From positions 1 through 64,000 of the forward strand of contig NZ_AUCT01000009.1 in the NCBI RefSeq assembly GCF_000429905.1: a stretch of 64,000 nt of DNA, read 5' to 3'. A program made the position numbers and the translations under genes. Under the pieces are notes generated by a model. That model was not told where the DNA came from. It was given only the letters and a program-made list of their open reading frames with translations, and did no database searches. The DNA is from Desulfatibacillum aliphaticivorans DSM 15576. Lineage in GTDB: Bacteria > Desulfobacterota > Desulfobacteria > Desulfobacterales > Desulfatibacillaceae. Below are positions 28,701 to 36,772 of the stretch, one piece after another. Within the stretch, counting starts at the first letter, position 1, and the number at the start of each line of letters is the position of its first letter.

Positions 28701-29206
28701 CACGGCGTCCAGATATGAGCCGGGATGAAAAGCCCGTCAGGATCGAACTCCAGCATGTATTCCAGCAGGATTTTTGCGTCCAGGCCCAGGATGGGCCTGC
28801 CGTCGGACTTGATGTTGCCGATGGAGTCCAGCTTTTCGTTAAACTTGGCGACTTTGTCCAGGTCCGGCATCAGGATGACGTTATGATTCTTTCTCGTGGC
28901 GTCTTTTTTTTTGTAGATGTTGCTGATTTCCGCACTGAGGATAAAACGCACCTCGCCCTTGCAGGATTCGGGAACCCGGGCGTTTATGGGCGCCGCCAAT
29001 TCGGGCTTGAGCCTAAGTAGCCCCGGCTCGGCGGGCTCCAGCTTCTCCCGGATTTCCGCAAACCAGGCGGGATGGGTGAAATCCCCTGTCCCCACCACGG
29101 TCAGGCCTTTCAATTGCGCCCAATAATGCAGGTTTTCCAGGTTCAGGTCCCGGGCCGTCGCTCGGGAGTAGCAAGAGTGGATGTGCAAGTCAGCGGCGAA
29201 TGGCAT
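25730..29206 (-). CDS. PHP-domain (EndoQ-like) nuclease fused to UvrD/PcrA-type helicase
   Basis: 1158 residues in two parts. Residues 1-430 resemble endonuclease Q: a PHP fold with DLHIHSCYS (His8, His10), TGDFTHP and SNSDAHSPSKLA metal sites, then a zinc ribbon CNVC...CPVCGKPL (about 277-299). EndoQ cuts DNA 5' to deaminated bases. After a charged linker (430-500), an SF1 helicase follows: GPGTGKT (524-530), VDEFQD, IGDPDQAIYGFRG, LSTNYRS and TMHAAKGLEF. Three Q-x-x-L-F motifs (422-426, 451-455, 1152-1156) look like sliding-clamp-binding sites. It lies 22 bases after a thioredoxin gene in a minus-strand run from proC. It is probably a one-protein system for repair of deaminated or otherwise damaged DNA. 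Confidence 0.88.
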   Translation of the reverse strand: MPFAADLHIHSCYSRATARDLNLENLHYWAQLKGLTVVGTGDFTHPAWFAEIREKLEPAEPGLLRLKPELAAPINARVPESCKGEVRFILSAEISNIYKKKDATRKNHNVILMPDLDKVAKFNEKLDSIGNIKSDGRPILGLDAKILLEYMLEFDPDGLFIPAHIWTPWFSLLGSKSGFDSIEECFEDLSPHIYALETGLSSDPPMNWRVSDLDGRTLVSNSDAHSPSKLAREANLFGTELSFPAMSRALKTGEDFLGTIEFFPEEGKYHLDGHRKCNVCLMPPESLANGCLCPVCGKPLTLGVLHRVEALADRGEGQLPERRHPFHSLVPLVDILSNILGVGPNSKKVKAAYDETLKAVGPELYIIKDATPEELEKSPLPLLAEAVSRMRSGNIVLKGGFDGEYGTVAVFDAQEREGLLGQQALFDIPKPKKQAKSGKKKSVDNEPTIEQAGLFDAPQEIEEYPQEPEEEISTENDLEPRELLSRAVHNQTPKERPAPKPFALNAVQESAVNHEGSPLLIKAGPGTGKTRTLTHRIARLVEKSGAPPESILAITFTNQAAREMAHRLEDMLGENGGKVFVATFHAFCLTLLRELAEAEGRAISVLGEKDRLFYIKKALKEAGIKKIKPELASLHISLAKQQMDSPSSAEFKDLENKAGAMQEAYAAYQTMISGLELLDFDDLMYKAVRAIEADSLYRESLQKRFPHVCVDEFQDVNHVQYRLLRQLCPPEADLTVIGDPDQAIYGFRGSDVGFFNRFGEDYPQARVIELSTNYRSTETVLKVAGQVMGDPGQDFGLHSGIVGADQIMIIDTPTSAAESEAIVHIMESMVGGVSHFSLDSGRTDMDAGSEDWSFGDFAVLFRTRIQLPPLTEALDRSGIPYQVVDKKRLVDHPGVEELLSYIRLVNQTGTDLDLLRIMNFPKRGIGDKTIETLRTWGESQGKSLIEALEVARRLPLPGLSNSQQIKLHSVWKTITEARKKILDSILPEALEHLMYTIPLEPLYTRSGNGRTASACILDMAQDFNGDLGRFCDMVNLASDADTLEPEADRVSLMTMHAAKGLEFRGVFVTGCEDGLIPYFREGKESDPEEELRLFYVALTRAQRRLWLTYAKRRRMFGKVVSQQPSPFLTRIKEEMKDLKKPFKRKKKPAPIQMGLFGE

Positions 29207-29228
29207 GAACGGAAATCCGATTTTGGGG

Positions 29229-29711
29229 TTATTTTCTTTGGCTCATAAAATCCTTGAGCGTGATTTTGTCATAGGATTTTGAGCCCAAATACTCCAGCAT
29301 GACCATAAATTGCTCCGGCGGCATGAATCCCGGGCTGATCGCCAGGCCGGAGTTGGTGGACAAAGGCGCCAGACCGTCGTTGGAAAACCCGTTGGCCGGA
29401 AATCCTCTGACGTAAAATTTGGAGGCCATTTTTTTGGCGGCGTCGCTTTTTTCCGGATTCAGCCTGACGGATAAAAAATTGTCATTCAGGTATTTAACGA
29501 CTTTAGGATCCTTGAAGGTGCTGGCGTCCATTTTTTTGCAGTAGCCGCACCAGTCCGTATAAAAATGCAGATAAACCAGTTTATCCCCGTTTTTTACGCT
29601 GTCCTGGGCCGCCTCCAAGGTGGTCCAGTTAATGGTGGAGGCGCTCAGGCCGGAACTTGCCATGGCAAGGCATAAGGCCAGAGCCAGAATAATGGTTTTC
29701 ACTGGTTTCAT
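29229..29711 (-). CDS. Periplasmic thioredoxin-fold protein
   Basis: 160 residues with a signal peptide (IILALALCLAMASSGLSA) and a thioredoxin-like domain with active-site DWCGYCKKMD. The cis-Pro segment is RGFPANGF. It lies 12 bases after a CcdA-like gene, so it probably receives electrons through that membrane protein and reduces periplasmic disulfides or apocytochromes. AAAGGAG precedes the start. Confidence 0.88.
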   Translation of the reverse strand: MKPVKTIILALALCLAMASSGLSASTINWTTLEAAQDSVKNGDKLVYLHFYTDWCGYCKKMDASTFKDPKVVKYLNDNFLSVRLNPEKSDAAKKMASKFYVRGFPANGFSNDGLAPLSTNSGLAISPGFMPPEQFMVMLEYLGSKSYDKITLKDFMSQRK

Positions 29712-29723
29712 GTCTTGTCTCCT

Positions 29724-30482
29724 TTAAATCCAGTCCAAAATAAGTGCAACCCCCAGCAGAAACATAACGCCTCCCGCCGTAGGCATAATAAAGCGCATGT
29801 ATTTTTTGGCCTTGGCCAAAAACTCCAGCAACAGATTTACAAAAATCGCCAAAATCAAAAAGGGCGCCGCCAGCCCAATGGAATAGACCGCCAGCAATGC
29901 TCCGCCTCGCAGGGCCGTCTCCTGGTTGGCGGCCATCATGAGCACGCTCATTATAAACGGCCCCATGCACGGCGTCCAGCCCGCGCCAAAGGCCATTCCC
30001 ACCATAAACATGCCTATCATGCTGGCGGGCCTCTCCGCGAAGTGAAAGCGCTTCTCAACGTCCAGGGCCTTGATGTGGAAAAGCCCCATGACATGCAGGG
30101 CCAGAATAATCACCACAATGCCGCCGGCGATCCGGATGGTCGCCATATGCTCCAGCAACAGGGCGCCCAAAGCCGAGGTGGTCATGCCAAAGGCCGTGAA
30201 CACAAAGGAAAAGCCGGCGCAAAAAAGGACGGTGGATAAAATCAGACGTCTGCGGATTTTTTTCTGGGCGGCCTCAGGCTCCGGGTCGGGCGGACCATCT
30301 TCCAGGTCGTGGAAAACCAGGTCCTTGTGCGCCTTTCCACGGGGCCTGTCCACCAATTGGTCCAACGAAGCCCCCGCCAAAAAGGCGAAATAGGCAGGCA
30401 CCAGGGGCAACACGCACGGGGAAAAAAACGAAAGCAGGCCCTGGAGCAGGGCGGCGAAGAAACTGACATCAGTTTGAAACAT
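29724..30482 (-). CDS. CcdA/DsbD-family transmembrane thiol reductant carrier
   Basis: 252 residues, about six membrane helices. Paired cysteines lie in FFSPCVLPLVPAY and GWTPCMGPFIMS, the redox pair of CcdA-type proteins that pass electrons from cytosolic thioredoxin to the periplasm. A charged loop after the first helix contains DLEDGPPDPEPEA. ATG 30482 was chosen because the earlier frame overlaps proC and is not membrane-like. Confidence 0.9.
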   Translation of the reverse strand: MFQTDVSFFAALLQGLLSFFSPCVLPLVPAYFAFLAGASLDQLVDRPRGKAHKDLVFHDLEDGPPDPEPEAAQKKIRRRLILSTVLFCAGFSFVFTAFGMTTSALGALLLEHMATIRIAGGIVVIILALHVMGLFHIKALDVEKRFHFAERPASMIGMFMVGMAFGAGWTPCMGPFIMSVLMMAANQETALRGGALLAVYSIGLAAPFLILAIFVNLLLEFLAKAKKYMRFIMPTAGGVMFLLGVALILDWI

Positions 30483-30543
30483 GGTTACGCTCTCAGAATC
30501 GGTCAGATGATATGGGGCGCAGCCTTTTGCCCCGGCCGGTTCC

Positions 30544-31389
30544 CTACCCAAGCTCCTCGCCGCGCTTTTTAGCGGCCAGCATGCCCTTGACAATAGCTTC
30601 CAGCACCTTGTTTTCATTGAAAACATTGAGAGCGGCAGCCGTTGTGCCTCCTTTGGAGGTTACTTTCTGCCGCAACAGGCCGGGCGCCTCGCCGGTTTCC
30701 TCCATCAGCAGGGCCGCGCCTTTGATGGTCTGGATAGCCATTTCAAGCGCTTTATCCTCAGGCAGACCCACTTCCACGCCTCCCTGAACCATGGCTTCGG
30801 CCAAATAAAATACGTAGGCCGGGCCCGAGCCGGAAAGGGCGGTTACGCCGTTGATGTCCTTTTCGTCAAACCACAAGGCCTTGCCCGCCGCGTCCATAAT
30901 TGTCTGGGCGGTTTGGCGGTCTTCTTCAAGGGCGTATGCATTGGGCGCCATGCCGGCCATGCCCTGGCCCACCAAAGCCGGGGTGTTGGGCATCACCCGG
31001 ACGATGGGCAGCCTGGATTTGGCTTCTTCGTCCAATCCGGCGTAAAGGATGCCTTCCATTTTTGCGCAGCCCACACCGGCGGCAATGGAAATGATCAGCT
31101 TGCGCCCTTCTCCGGGGAATTCGGGGGATGCAACCAGATTTTCCAGCACTTCGGGGAGAAATTGGGGTTTGACAGCCAGCACAACGGCGTTGGACTTGGC
31201 GAAAACCTGAGCGTTATCCTGCGTGGTTATAATGCCGAATTCCTTTTCCGCAAGTTCCAGGCGCTCCGCTGTAATGTCCGAGGCGATGATGTTTTTTGGG
31301 GGAAGAACCTCAGACTTGACCAATGCGCCGATTATGGCCCAGGCCATGTTTCCGGCCCCTATAAAGCCGATAGATAGGTTGTTATTCAT
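30544..31389 (-). CDS. proC: Pyrroline-5-carboxylate reductase
   Basis: 281 residues. N-terminal Rossmann motif IGFIGAGNMAWAIIGAL and the C-terminal signature ALSGSGPAYVFYLAEAM with GAALLMEETGEAPGLLRQKVTSKGGTT match ProC, which makes proline from P5C with NAD(P)H. First gene of a minus-strand run with ccdA and the thioredoxin. Confidence 0.95.
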   Translation of the reverse strand: MNNNLSIGFIGAGNMAWAIIGALVKSEVLPPKNIIASDITAERLELAEKEFGIITTQDNAQVFAKSNAVVLAVKPQFLPEVLENLVASPEFPGEGRKLIISIAAGVGCAKMEGILYAGLDEEAKSRLPIVRVMPNTPALVGQGMAGMAPNAYALEEDRQTAQTIMDAAGKALWFDEKDINGVTALSGSGPAYVFYLAEAMVQGGVEVGLPEDKALEMAIQTIKGAALLMEETGEAPGLLRQKVTSKGGTTAAALNVFNENKVLEAIVKGMLAAKKRGEELG

Positions 31390-31542
31390 GCTGGCGTCTG
31401 TTTCTCCTGTTCTTTGAAGTATTGCTATAAATAAACGTCCCTAAAGAGGTAAACACCCTTGCTCTCTTTGTCAATGATAATGGCTTTTTTCACAGCCCAT
31501 ACCCATTGACTTTTATGGAAAAGTTGTGGCAAAATTCCATTT

Positions 31543-32427
31543 ATGGAAGACGTTTCTATTCAAGTAAAAGCCGGTTATAAAGTAACCCTGGTAGGCCTGA
31601 TTGCCAACGTGGCGCTGGTTGGTCTTAAGCTGGCGCTGGGCGTGATGGGACGCAGCCAGGCTCTTATTGCAGATGCGGTTCACTCGGTATCCGATCTTTT
31701 TTCTGACTTTGTGGTTATTTTGGGCCTCCATTTCGGCCGAAAAACCGCCGACGATCGCCATCACTTCGGCCACGGCCGCCTGGAAACCATGGCCACTACA
31801 GTGGTCAGCGTCTTTCTTGCGGCGGCGGGCATTGGAATTGGAGTGGATGCCGGCCGGGCGATTTATTTTCACACCACCTGCCCTCCTTCCTGGATAGCCC
31901 TTATTGGCGCCGGCCTTTCCATCCTGGTTAAGGAGCTCCTTTACCGTTACACCGCTCACGTGGGTAATAAAATCAAGAGTAAGGTTGTCGTGGCAAACGC
32001 CTGGCACCACAGGTCCGACGCCTGGTCGTCCGTCGCGGTATTCGCGGGCGTGGCCGGCGCCCAGTTTAACCCGGACCTTGCCGTCCTTGACTCCTACGCA
32101 GCTCTCCTGGTTTCCTTTGTGGTCCTTATGGTGGGCGTTAAAATGTTTTGGGCTACCATTAAAGAACTGACCGACGCCGCCCCGGACCCTGACACCCTGG
32201 ATAGAATCAACGGGTGCATTTGCGGCGTCCCGGGAGTTCAAAACGTGCATGACCTGAAAGTCCGCACCTCCGCCGACATGCTCCAAATGCAGGTCCACAT
32301 TGTGGTGGACGGAGACCTGAGCGTCCGTCAGGGCCACAGCATCGCCAAAGAGGTGGAAAAATGCCTTTTTGACGAAATCAGCGAAGTGGTCGACGTGGTG
32401 GTTCATGTAGATCCGGCCGATGATTAA
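31543..32427 (+). CDS. Cation diffusion facilitator (CDF) metal transporter
   Basis: 294 residues with about six helices. The metal-site motifs are present: ADAVHSVSDLFSD in helix 2, DDRHHFGHGRLET after it, and NAWHHRSDAWSS in helix 5 (HxxxD). The cytosolic C-terminal domain has VQNVHDLKVRTSADMLQMQ. These export divalent metals such as Zn, Fe or Mn using the proton gradient. Convergent with the following TIGR02757 gene. Confidence 0.92.
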   Translation: MEDVSIQVKAGYKVTLVGLIANVALVGLKLALGVMGRSQALIADAVHSVSDLFSDFVVILGLHFGRKTADDRHHFGHGRLETMATTVVSVFLAAAGIGIGVDAGRAIYFHTTCPPSWIALIGAGLSILVKELLYRYTAHVGNKIKSKVVVANAWHHRSDAWSSVAVFAGVAGAQFNPDLAVLDSYAALLVSFVVLMVGVKMFWATIKELTDAAPDPDTLDRINGCICGVPGVQNVHDLKVRTSADMLQMQVHIVVDGDLSVRQGHSIAKEVEKCLFDEISEVVDVVVHVDPADD

Positions 32428-32439
32428 CGGCTTACGCCC

Positions 32440-33207
32440 TCACATAAACAACGCCGGCTCAGCCATGGAAATCCGGGTCAAGGCGAAGTCGTAGCGCACC
32501 GGATCTTCCGGACAGATCCTTCCAAACGCCCTGGAAGCCTCCAGGGCCGTCTTCAAGTCGTTTTGCTTTCTGCCCGTCAACTTCAAAGAACGGCATATCC
32601 TGCCCATATGCACGTCCATGGGGACGATCAACTGCCGGGGATGCACGCAGGTCCATCCTCCGGGATCCACGTCGTCTTCTCGCACAATCCAGCGTAAAAA
32701 CAAATTCATGCGCTTGCAGGCACTGCCTTTGGATGGATCGGGCGCCAGATGACCGGCGCCTTCCAGGCCAGCTTTCACCATCAGGTCGTAAAAAGCCGCC
32801 ATGGAAGGCATGACATGCTCATGGTCCGGACTCACGCCCTGGGCGTAGGCCTGCTCCAGGGATCCGTAATCCTGGTTTAAGCGTTTTACGGCCCTGAACA
32901 AAGCCGAAAGATGATCCCCTTTGCAAAATCGGTGGCAAAAGCCTTCAAAAAGGCCGGGAAGATCGTTCTCGCTGCATGCGGCCAGAAATTCGGCAGGGCG
33001 GGGGCCCAGTGCGTCCAGAACCAGGGAGATGCTCCGGCGGATGAGCGCAACTCTTCCGTACGCCAAAGACGCAGCAAGCAGCGCGACTATTTCCCGGTCT
33101 GGAAGCTCTGGATAAAAATGGACGAATTCTAAAGGATCGGTGGAAAGATATTCAGGACGGTTATACTTTTCGTAGGCGGACTCTAAGGTCTTCTTGTCGC
33201 TTTTCAA
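32440..33207 (-). CDS. TIGR02757 family protein (DUF2400)
   Basis: 255 residues with YLSTDPLEFVHFYPELPDREIVALLAASLAYGRV and a late KRMNLFLRWIVREDDVDPGGW segment, both characteristic of this conserved family of unknown function. The start is TTG 33207, with AGGAG six bases upstream, inside the rubredoxin gene; the 47-base overlap suggests coupling. Confidence 0.85.
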   Translation of the reverse strand: MKSDKKTLESAYEKYNRPEYLSTDPLEFVHFYPELPDREIVALLAASLAYGRVALIRRSISLVLDALGPRPAEFLAACSENDLPGLFEGFCHRFCKGDHLSALFRAVKRLNQDYGSLEQAYAQGVSPDHEHVMPSMAAFYDLMVKAGLEGAGHLAPDPSKGSACKRMNLFLRWIVREDDVDPGGWTCVHPRQLIVPMDVHMGRICRSLKLTGRKQNDLKTALEASRAFGRICPEDPVRYDFALTRISMAEPALFM

Positions 33208-33352
33208 AATGTCTCCTGGACCCGCTGCAGACCGGACACGTCCAATCTTGCTTTAAATCCTGAAATGCGGTCCCGGGCGAAGTCTGGCTCTCCCGGTCCC
33301 CTTTGTGCGGATCGTATACGTAGCCGCATACCTCGCAAAGGTACTGGTCCAT
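33161..33352 (-). CDS. Rubredoxin
   Basis: 63 residues with the iron ligands CEVCGYVYDP and CPVCSGSRRHFE. Rubredoxins carry electrons to rubrerythrin or superoxide reductase in anaerobes. The C-terminus is about ten residues longer than usual and overlaps the TIGR02757 gene. GGAGG precedes the ATG. It follows a Fur/PerR gene, as in the PerR regulons of sulfate reducers. Confidence 0.92.
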   Translation of the reverse strand: MDQYLCEVCGYVYDPHKGDRESQTSPGTAFQDLKQDWTCPVCSGSRRHFEKRQEDLRVRLRKV

Positions 33353-33395
33353 TAAGGTTCCTCCCCCTGATGGCTTGTTTAATGTGGGTTTTGAG

Positions 33396-33812
33396 CTAAA
33401 CGGCTTTTTTGGCCCTGCACTCTTGGCACAACCCTGTCAATTCTAAACGGTATCCGGAAATGTCAAATCCTTCTATGGCTTCAGAGGGAATTTTAGGCAT
33501 CGGAAACGCCTTGGCAGGTATGTCAATCACCGAACCGCACATGGCGCAACGGGCGTGATGATGCTCGCTCGTGTCGCCGTCGTACCTGCGCTGCGTGCCG
33601 GAAACCTCCAGTTTCAAAACCTCTCCCGCTGCCGAGAGGGTCTCCAGGTTCCGGTACACGGTCGCCAAGCTGATTCGGGGGAGACGCTTACGGACCATCT
33701 CATAAACCTGATCCGCCGTGGGGTGGCTCGTAACCTTTCTGAGCTCTTCAAGGATAACCTTGCGTTGCCGCGTCATCCTGAATTGCTGTTTGTCGGATTC
33801 TATATTCATCAT
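33396..33812 (-). CDS. Fur-family regulator, PerR-like
   Basis: 138 residues. N-terminal winged helix with RMTRQRKVILEEL, ISLATVYRNLETL; metal motif HHHARCAMCGS and a C-terminal CQEC pair form the structural zinc site. The neighbouring rubredoxin and the size suggest a peroxide-sensing PerR rather than iron-sensing Fur. A good promoter (33828-33856) lies directly upstream. Confidence 0.88.
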   Translation of the reverse strand: MMNIESDKQQFRMTRQRKVILEELRKVTSHPTADQVYEMVRKRLPRISLATVYRNLETLSAAGEVLKLEVSGTQRRYDGDTSEHHHARCAMCGSVIDIPAKAFPMPKIPSEAIEGFDISGYRLELTGLCQECRAKKAV

Positions 33813-33827
33813 CTCTCACCGCAGGCA

Positions 33828-33856
33828 GTATTAATTCCTATTTGTATATTAGTCAA
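33828..33856 (-). promoter_or_regulatory. Sigma-70-type promoter of the perR-rubredoxin unit
   Basis: On the minus strand: TTGACT (33856-33851), a 17-base spacer, then TAATAC (33833-33828), 16 bases before the start codon. A leader this short leaves room for autoregulation over the promoter. Confidence 0.6.
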
Positions 33857-33974
33857 GCCTTTTTGCACCACTCGTTGTGTGAAATAGAATACACCTTATA
33901 TTTGAATGGCTTGACAAAAAAAAACAGGCTCCGGCGAGAGAAAAGGATGGTCTAATAAAGGAATTCAGGGTAAG

Positions 33975-34008
33975 AAAACGCCCGGAGGCATATTTTCCTC
34001 CGGGCGTT
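33975..34008 (-). terminator. Rho-independent terminator of the zinc-ribbon gene
   Basis: Perfect 12-base arms (33977-33988 and 33997-34008, AACGCCCGGAGG) with an 8-base loop. Read on the minus strand it runs into TTTTC. Confidence 0.85.
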
Positions 34009-34023
34009 GAACTTGGTTACGGT

Positions 34024-34206
34024 TTAAAAGTCGGCCTTGCATTGGGTGAAGTCAACGGGCTTTTTGCACTTTTTGCAAGTATGGGGCTTGTCGAATTCGT
34101 CGGAAAAAATTTCCAGCTCCTCCCCGCATTCAGGGCACTTGCAGGTAAAGGACTTCAGGTCTTTGTTCGCCTCAAAACCAGGACAATGTTGCGGTGTGTT
34201 GGACAT
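34024..34206 (-). CDS. Small double-CxxC zinc-ribbon protein
   Basis: 60 residues with CPECGEELEIF and CKKCKKPVDF, two CxxC pairs forming a rubredoxin/zinc-ribbon-like knuckle. Short proteins beginning CPGFE.N..L.SF.CKCP.CG are common in sulfate reducers; their role is unknown. AAAGGAGG precedes the ATG. It has its own terminator and is upstream of perR. Confidence 0.8.
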   Translation of the reverse strand: MSNTPQHCPGFEANKDLKSFTCKCPECGEELEIFSDEFDKPHTCKKCKKPVDFTQCKADF

Positions 34207-34306
34207 AACAGCCTCCTTTCATGAGTGAAAGTGCGGGGCGGTGAACAGTCAATGGACGCCGCCCATGACGTTAACGACTTATGTACCAGAACCAGCCAAG
34301 CAAAGC

Positions 34307-34335
34307 TTGTGTTTGAAAATAGAATTTCCTATATT
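34307..34335 (+). promoter_or_regulatory. Candidate promoter of the fumarase gene
   Basis: TTGTGT (34307-34312), 17-base spacer, TATATT (34330-34335), about 60 bases before the fumarase start. Confidence 0.45.
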
Positions 34336-34394
34336 TATGTTTTAGATCCCAGCAAAGCGGTTTGGCCGCGTCCAAAAAAAATAGGAGACTTAAA

Positions 34395-36041
34395 ATGGAC
34401 AATTGGCAATACCAGGACCCTTTCCCTTTGGCACAAGATAATACCGTTTTTAAAAAAATCACGCCAGATTTTGTTTCTACAACAAATTTTGAAGGCAAAA
34501 CCGTTGTAAAAGTCGAGCCCGAGGGCCTGAAGTTGTTGGCGAAACAGGCTTTTCGGGACGTCTCCCACCTTTTGCGCACCGCCCATTTGGAGCAGCAGGC
34601 GGCCATACTGGAAGACCCCGAAGCCTCGGACAACGACAAATACGTCGCCTTTGAAATGCTTCGCAATGCGGCCATCGCCGCCGAAGGCGTTTTCCCCACC
34701 TGCCAGGATACGGGCACGGCCATTGTCATGGGCAAAAAAGGCCAGGCCGTCTGGACTGACGGCTCCGACGCCGCAGCCCTTTCCGAAGGCATCCGGGAAG
34801 CCTACCTGGAAAACAACCTGCGCTATTCCCAAAACGCGCCGCTGACCATGTTCCAGGAGGTCAACACCAAATGCAATCTCCCGGCTCAGATAGACATTCT
34901 GTCCACGCCCGGCGATCAATACAGCTTTTTGTTCATGGCCAAAGGCGGCGGCTCGGCCAACAAAACCTATCTTTTCCAGGAAACCAAGGCCGTTCTGAAC
35001 GAAAAATCCATGCTGGCCTTTATGCTGGAAAAAATGGTCAGCCTGGGCACGGCCGCGTGCCCGCCTTATCACCTGGCCTTTGTGGTGGGCGGCACCTCCG
35101 CCGAAGCCAACCTTAAGACCGTCAAACTGGCCACTGCTAAATATTACGACAATCTACCCACTCAGGGCAATGATTCCGGTCAGGCTTTTCGCGATGTGGA
35201 ACTGGAAGCCAAACTTTTAAAGGCGTCCCAGGACCTTGGCATCGGCGCCCAGTTCGGCGGAAAGTACTTCTGCCTGGACGTTCGGGTCATCCGTTTGCCC
35301 AGGCATGGGGCTTCCTGCCCGGTGGGGATCGGCGTCAGCTGCAGCGCGGACCGGAACATCAAAGCCAAGATCAACGCGGACGGCATCTTTTTGGAGCAAC
35401 TGGAAGAACATCCCGAACGCTTTCTGCCCGAAAGCCTCCAATCCTCCACCGAGGCCGTGCAGATCGACCTCAACATGCCCATGGACGAGATCCGGGCCAT
35501 CCTGACCAAATACCCCGTGGCCACCCGCGTCATGCTGAACGGCGACATTGTCGTGGCCAGGGACATCGCCCACGCCAAACTCAAGGAGCGCCTGGACAGC
35601 GGCGAAGGCATGCCCGACTATTTTAAGGATCATCCGGTCTATTACGCCGGCCCCGCCAAAACGCCCGAAGGCTACGCCTGCGGCTCCTGCGGCCCCACCA
35701 CCTCGGGTCGGATGGACCCCTACGTGCCCATCTTCCAGGCCGAAGGCGGCTCCATGGTCATGCTGGGTAAGGGAAACCGCACCAAGGTCGTCACCGACGC
35801 CTGCAAAAAATTCGGCGGCTTTTACCTGGGCTCCATCGGAGGCCCCGCCGCCAGGTTGGGCAAGGAATGCATCACGGCCTTGAAGGTTTTGGAATACCCC
35901 GAATTGGGCATGGAAGCCATCCAGCTTATGACGGTCAGGGACTTCCCCGCCTTTATCATCGTGGACGACAAGGGCAACGACTTTTTCTCCGACCTTTCGG
36001 AGCGGTATCAGGCCCTGCGCAAGAAAATGAACCTGGACTAA
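34395..36041 (+). CDS. Fumarate hydratase, class I, fused alpha and beta parts
   Basis: 548 residues. The [4Fe-4S] cysteines lie in FPTCQDTGTA, ASCPVGIGVSCS and related segments; the C-terminal beta part has YACGSCGPTTSGRMD and GGPAARLGKECI. It interconverts fumarate and malate in the TCA cycle or the C4 branch of fatty acid/propionate metabolism. The class I type is oxygen-labile, fitting an anaerobe. ATG 34395 with TAGGAG upstream was chosen over an in-frame codon at 34362. A terminator follows. Confidence 0.94.
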   Translation: MDNWQYQDPFPLAQDNTVFKKITPDFVSTTNFEGKTVVKVEPEGLKLLAKQAFRDVSHLLRTAHLEQQAAILEDPEASDNDKYVAFEMLRNAAIAAEGVFPTCQDTGTAIVMGKKGQAVWTDGSDAAALSEGIREAYLENNLRYSQNAPLTMFQEVNTKCNLPAQIDILSTPGDQYSFLFMAKGGGSANKTYLFQETKAVLNEKSMLAFMLEKMVSLGTAACPPYHLAFVVGGTSAEANLKTVKLATAKYYDNLPTQGNDSGQAFRDVELEAKLLKASQDLGIGAQFGGKYFCLDVRVIRLPRHGASCPVGIGVSCSADRNIKAKINADGIFLEQLEEHPERFLPESLQSSTEAVQIDLNMPMDEIRAILTKYPVATRVMLNGDIVVARDIAHAKLKERLDSGEGMPDYFKDHPVYYAGPAKTPEGYACGSCGPTTSGRMDPYVPIFQAEGGSMVMLGKGNRTKVVTDACKKFGGFYLGSIGGPAARLGKECITALKVLEYPELGMEAIQLMTVRDFPAFIIVDDKGNDFFSDLSERYQALRKKMNLD

Positions 36042-36070
36042 TCCACAGCCGGGACTCCTTATAACCAGCA

Positions 36071-36107
36071 AACGCCCGGCAGGCTTAGGCCCGCCGGGCG
36101 TTTTAAG
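36071..36107 (+). terminator. Rho-independent terminator of the fumarase gene
   Basis: Arms AACGCCCGGC (36071-36080) and GCCGGGCGTT (36093-36102), then TTTT. Confidence 0.85.
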
Positions 36108-36193
36108 TTTCTCGCTTCTATGCTTTGCGCGGGAGCGGGTCTATTTTGATTGGAGTAAAACCGCAGCAGTACTCAATGAATTATTGCATGCGG

Positions 36194-36772
36194 CTACTCG
36201 CCCTTGACGATTTTCCGCCCCAATTCCCTGGCCTGGTCCATGGCGTCTTCGTGCTCCAGAACCGCGCCCTTGTCTTCCACCCGCCTGAAAAAGATGCCCC
36301 CGCCGTATTCCATGTCCATGGCGTCGTAAAAATATTTACAGGTCAGCTCGCACCCTTCAAAGAGGTTCTTGCCCCGGGTGGCGCCCACGCCAATGGCGTA
36401 GCCGATCCCGCTTTCATAGGGCACGGACGGCCCCTGGCCCTTTTTCAGCAGCCGGTCCGACCACATGGCCTGGGTGCGATCGATAATGGCCTTTAACTGG
36501 GCCGGGAAATTGTAGAAAAAAATGGGCCCGGCAGTCACAATGGCGTCCGCTTCCTTTAAAATAGGATAAAGATCCTGCATCTCGTCCTTGACCACGCACT
36601 TGCCGGTTTTGTCGCAGCCGCCGCACTCGCGGCAGCCTGAAATTTTATAGTCGCGGGCGTAAATCGCCTGTGTTTCCGCTCCGGCCCCTTTCGCTGCTTC
36701 AAGCAGGGCGTCAAGCAGCAGGTCACTGTTTCCGCCCTTTCTGGGGCTGCCGTATATTCCTAGAACTTTCAT
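36194..36772 (-). CDS. Iron-sulfur flavoprotein-type NAD(P)H-dependent FMN oxidoreductase
   Basis: 192 residues of flavodoxin-like fold: KVLGIYGSPRKGGNSDLLLDAL at the N-terminus binds FMN phosphate, and CRECGGCDKTGKC matches the compact CX2CX2CX4C [4Fe-4S] motif of the ISF family. FYNFPAQLKAIIDR is a further family signature. ISF proteins shuttle electrons or reduce O2/peroxide in anaerobes. It stands alone with its own leader. Confidence 0.88.
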   Translation of the reverse strand: MKVLGIYGSPRKGGNSDLLLDALLEAAKGAGAETQAIYARDYKISGCRECGGCDKTGKCVVKDEMQDLYPILKEADAIVTAGPIFFYNFPAQLKAIIDRTQAMWSDRLLKKGQGPSVPYESGIGYAIGVGATRGKNLFEGCELTCKYFYDAMDMEYGGGIFFRRVEDKGAVLEHEDAMDQARELGRKIVKGE

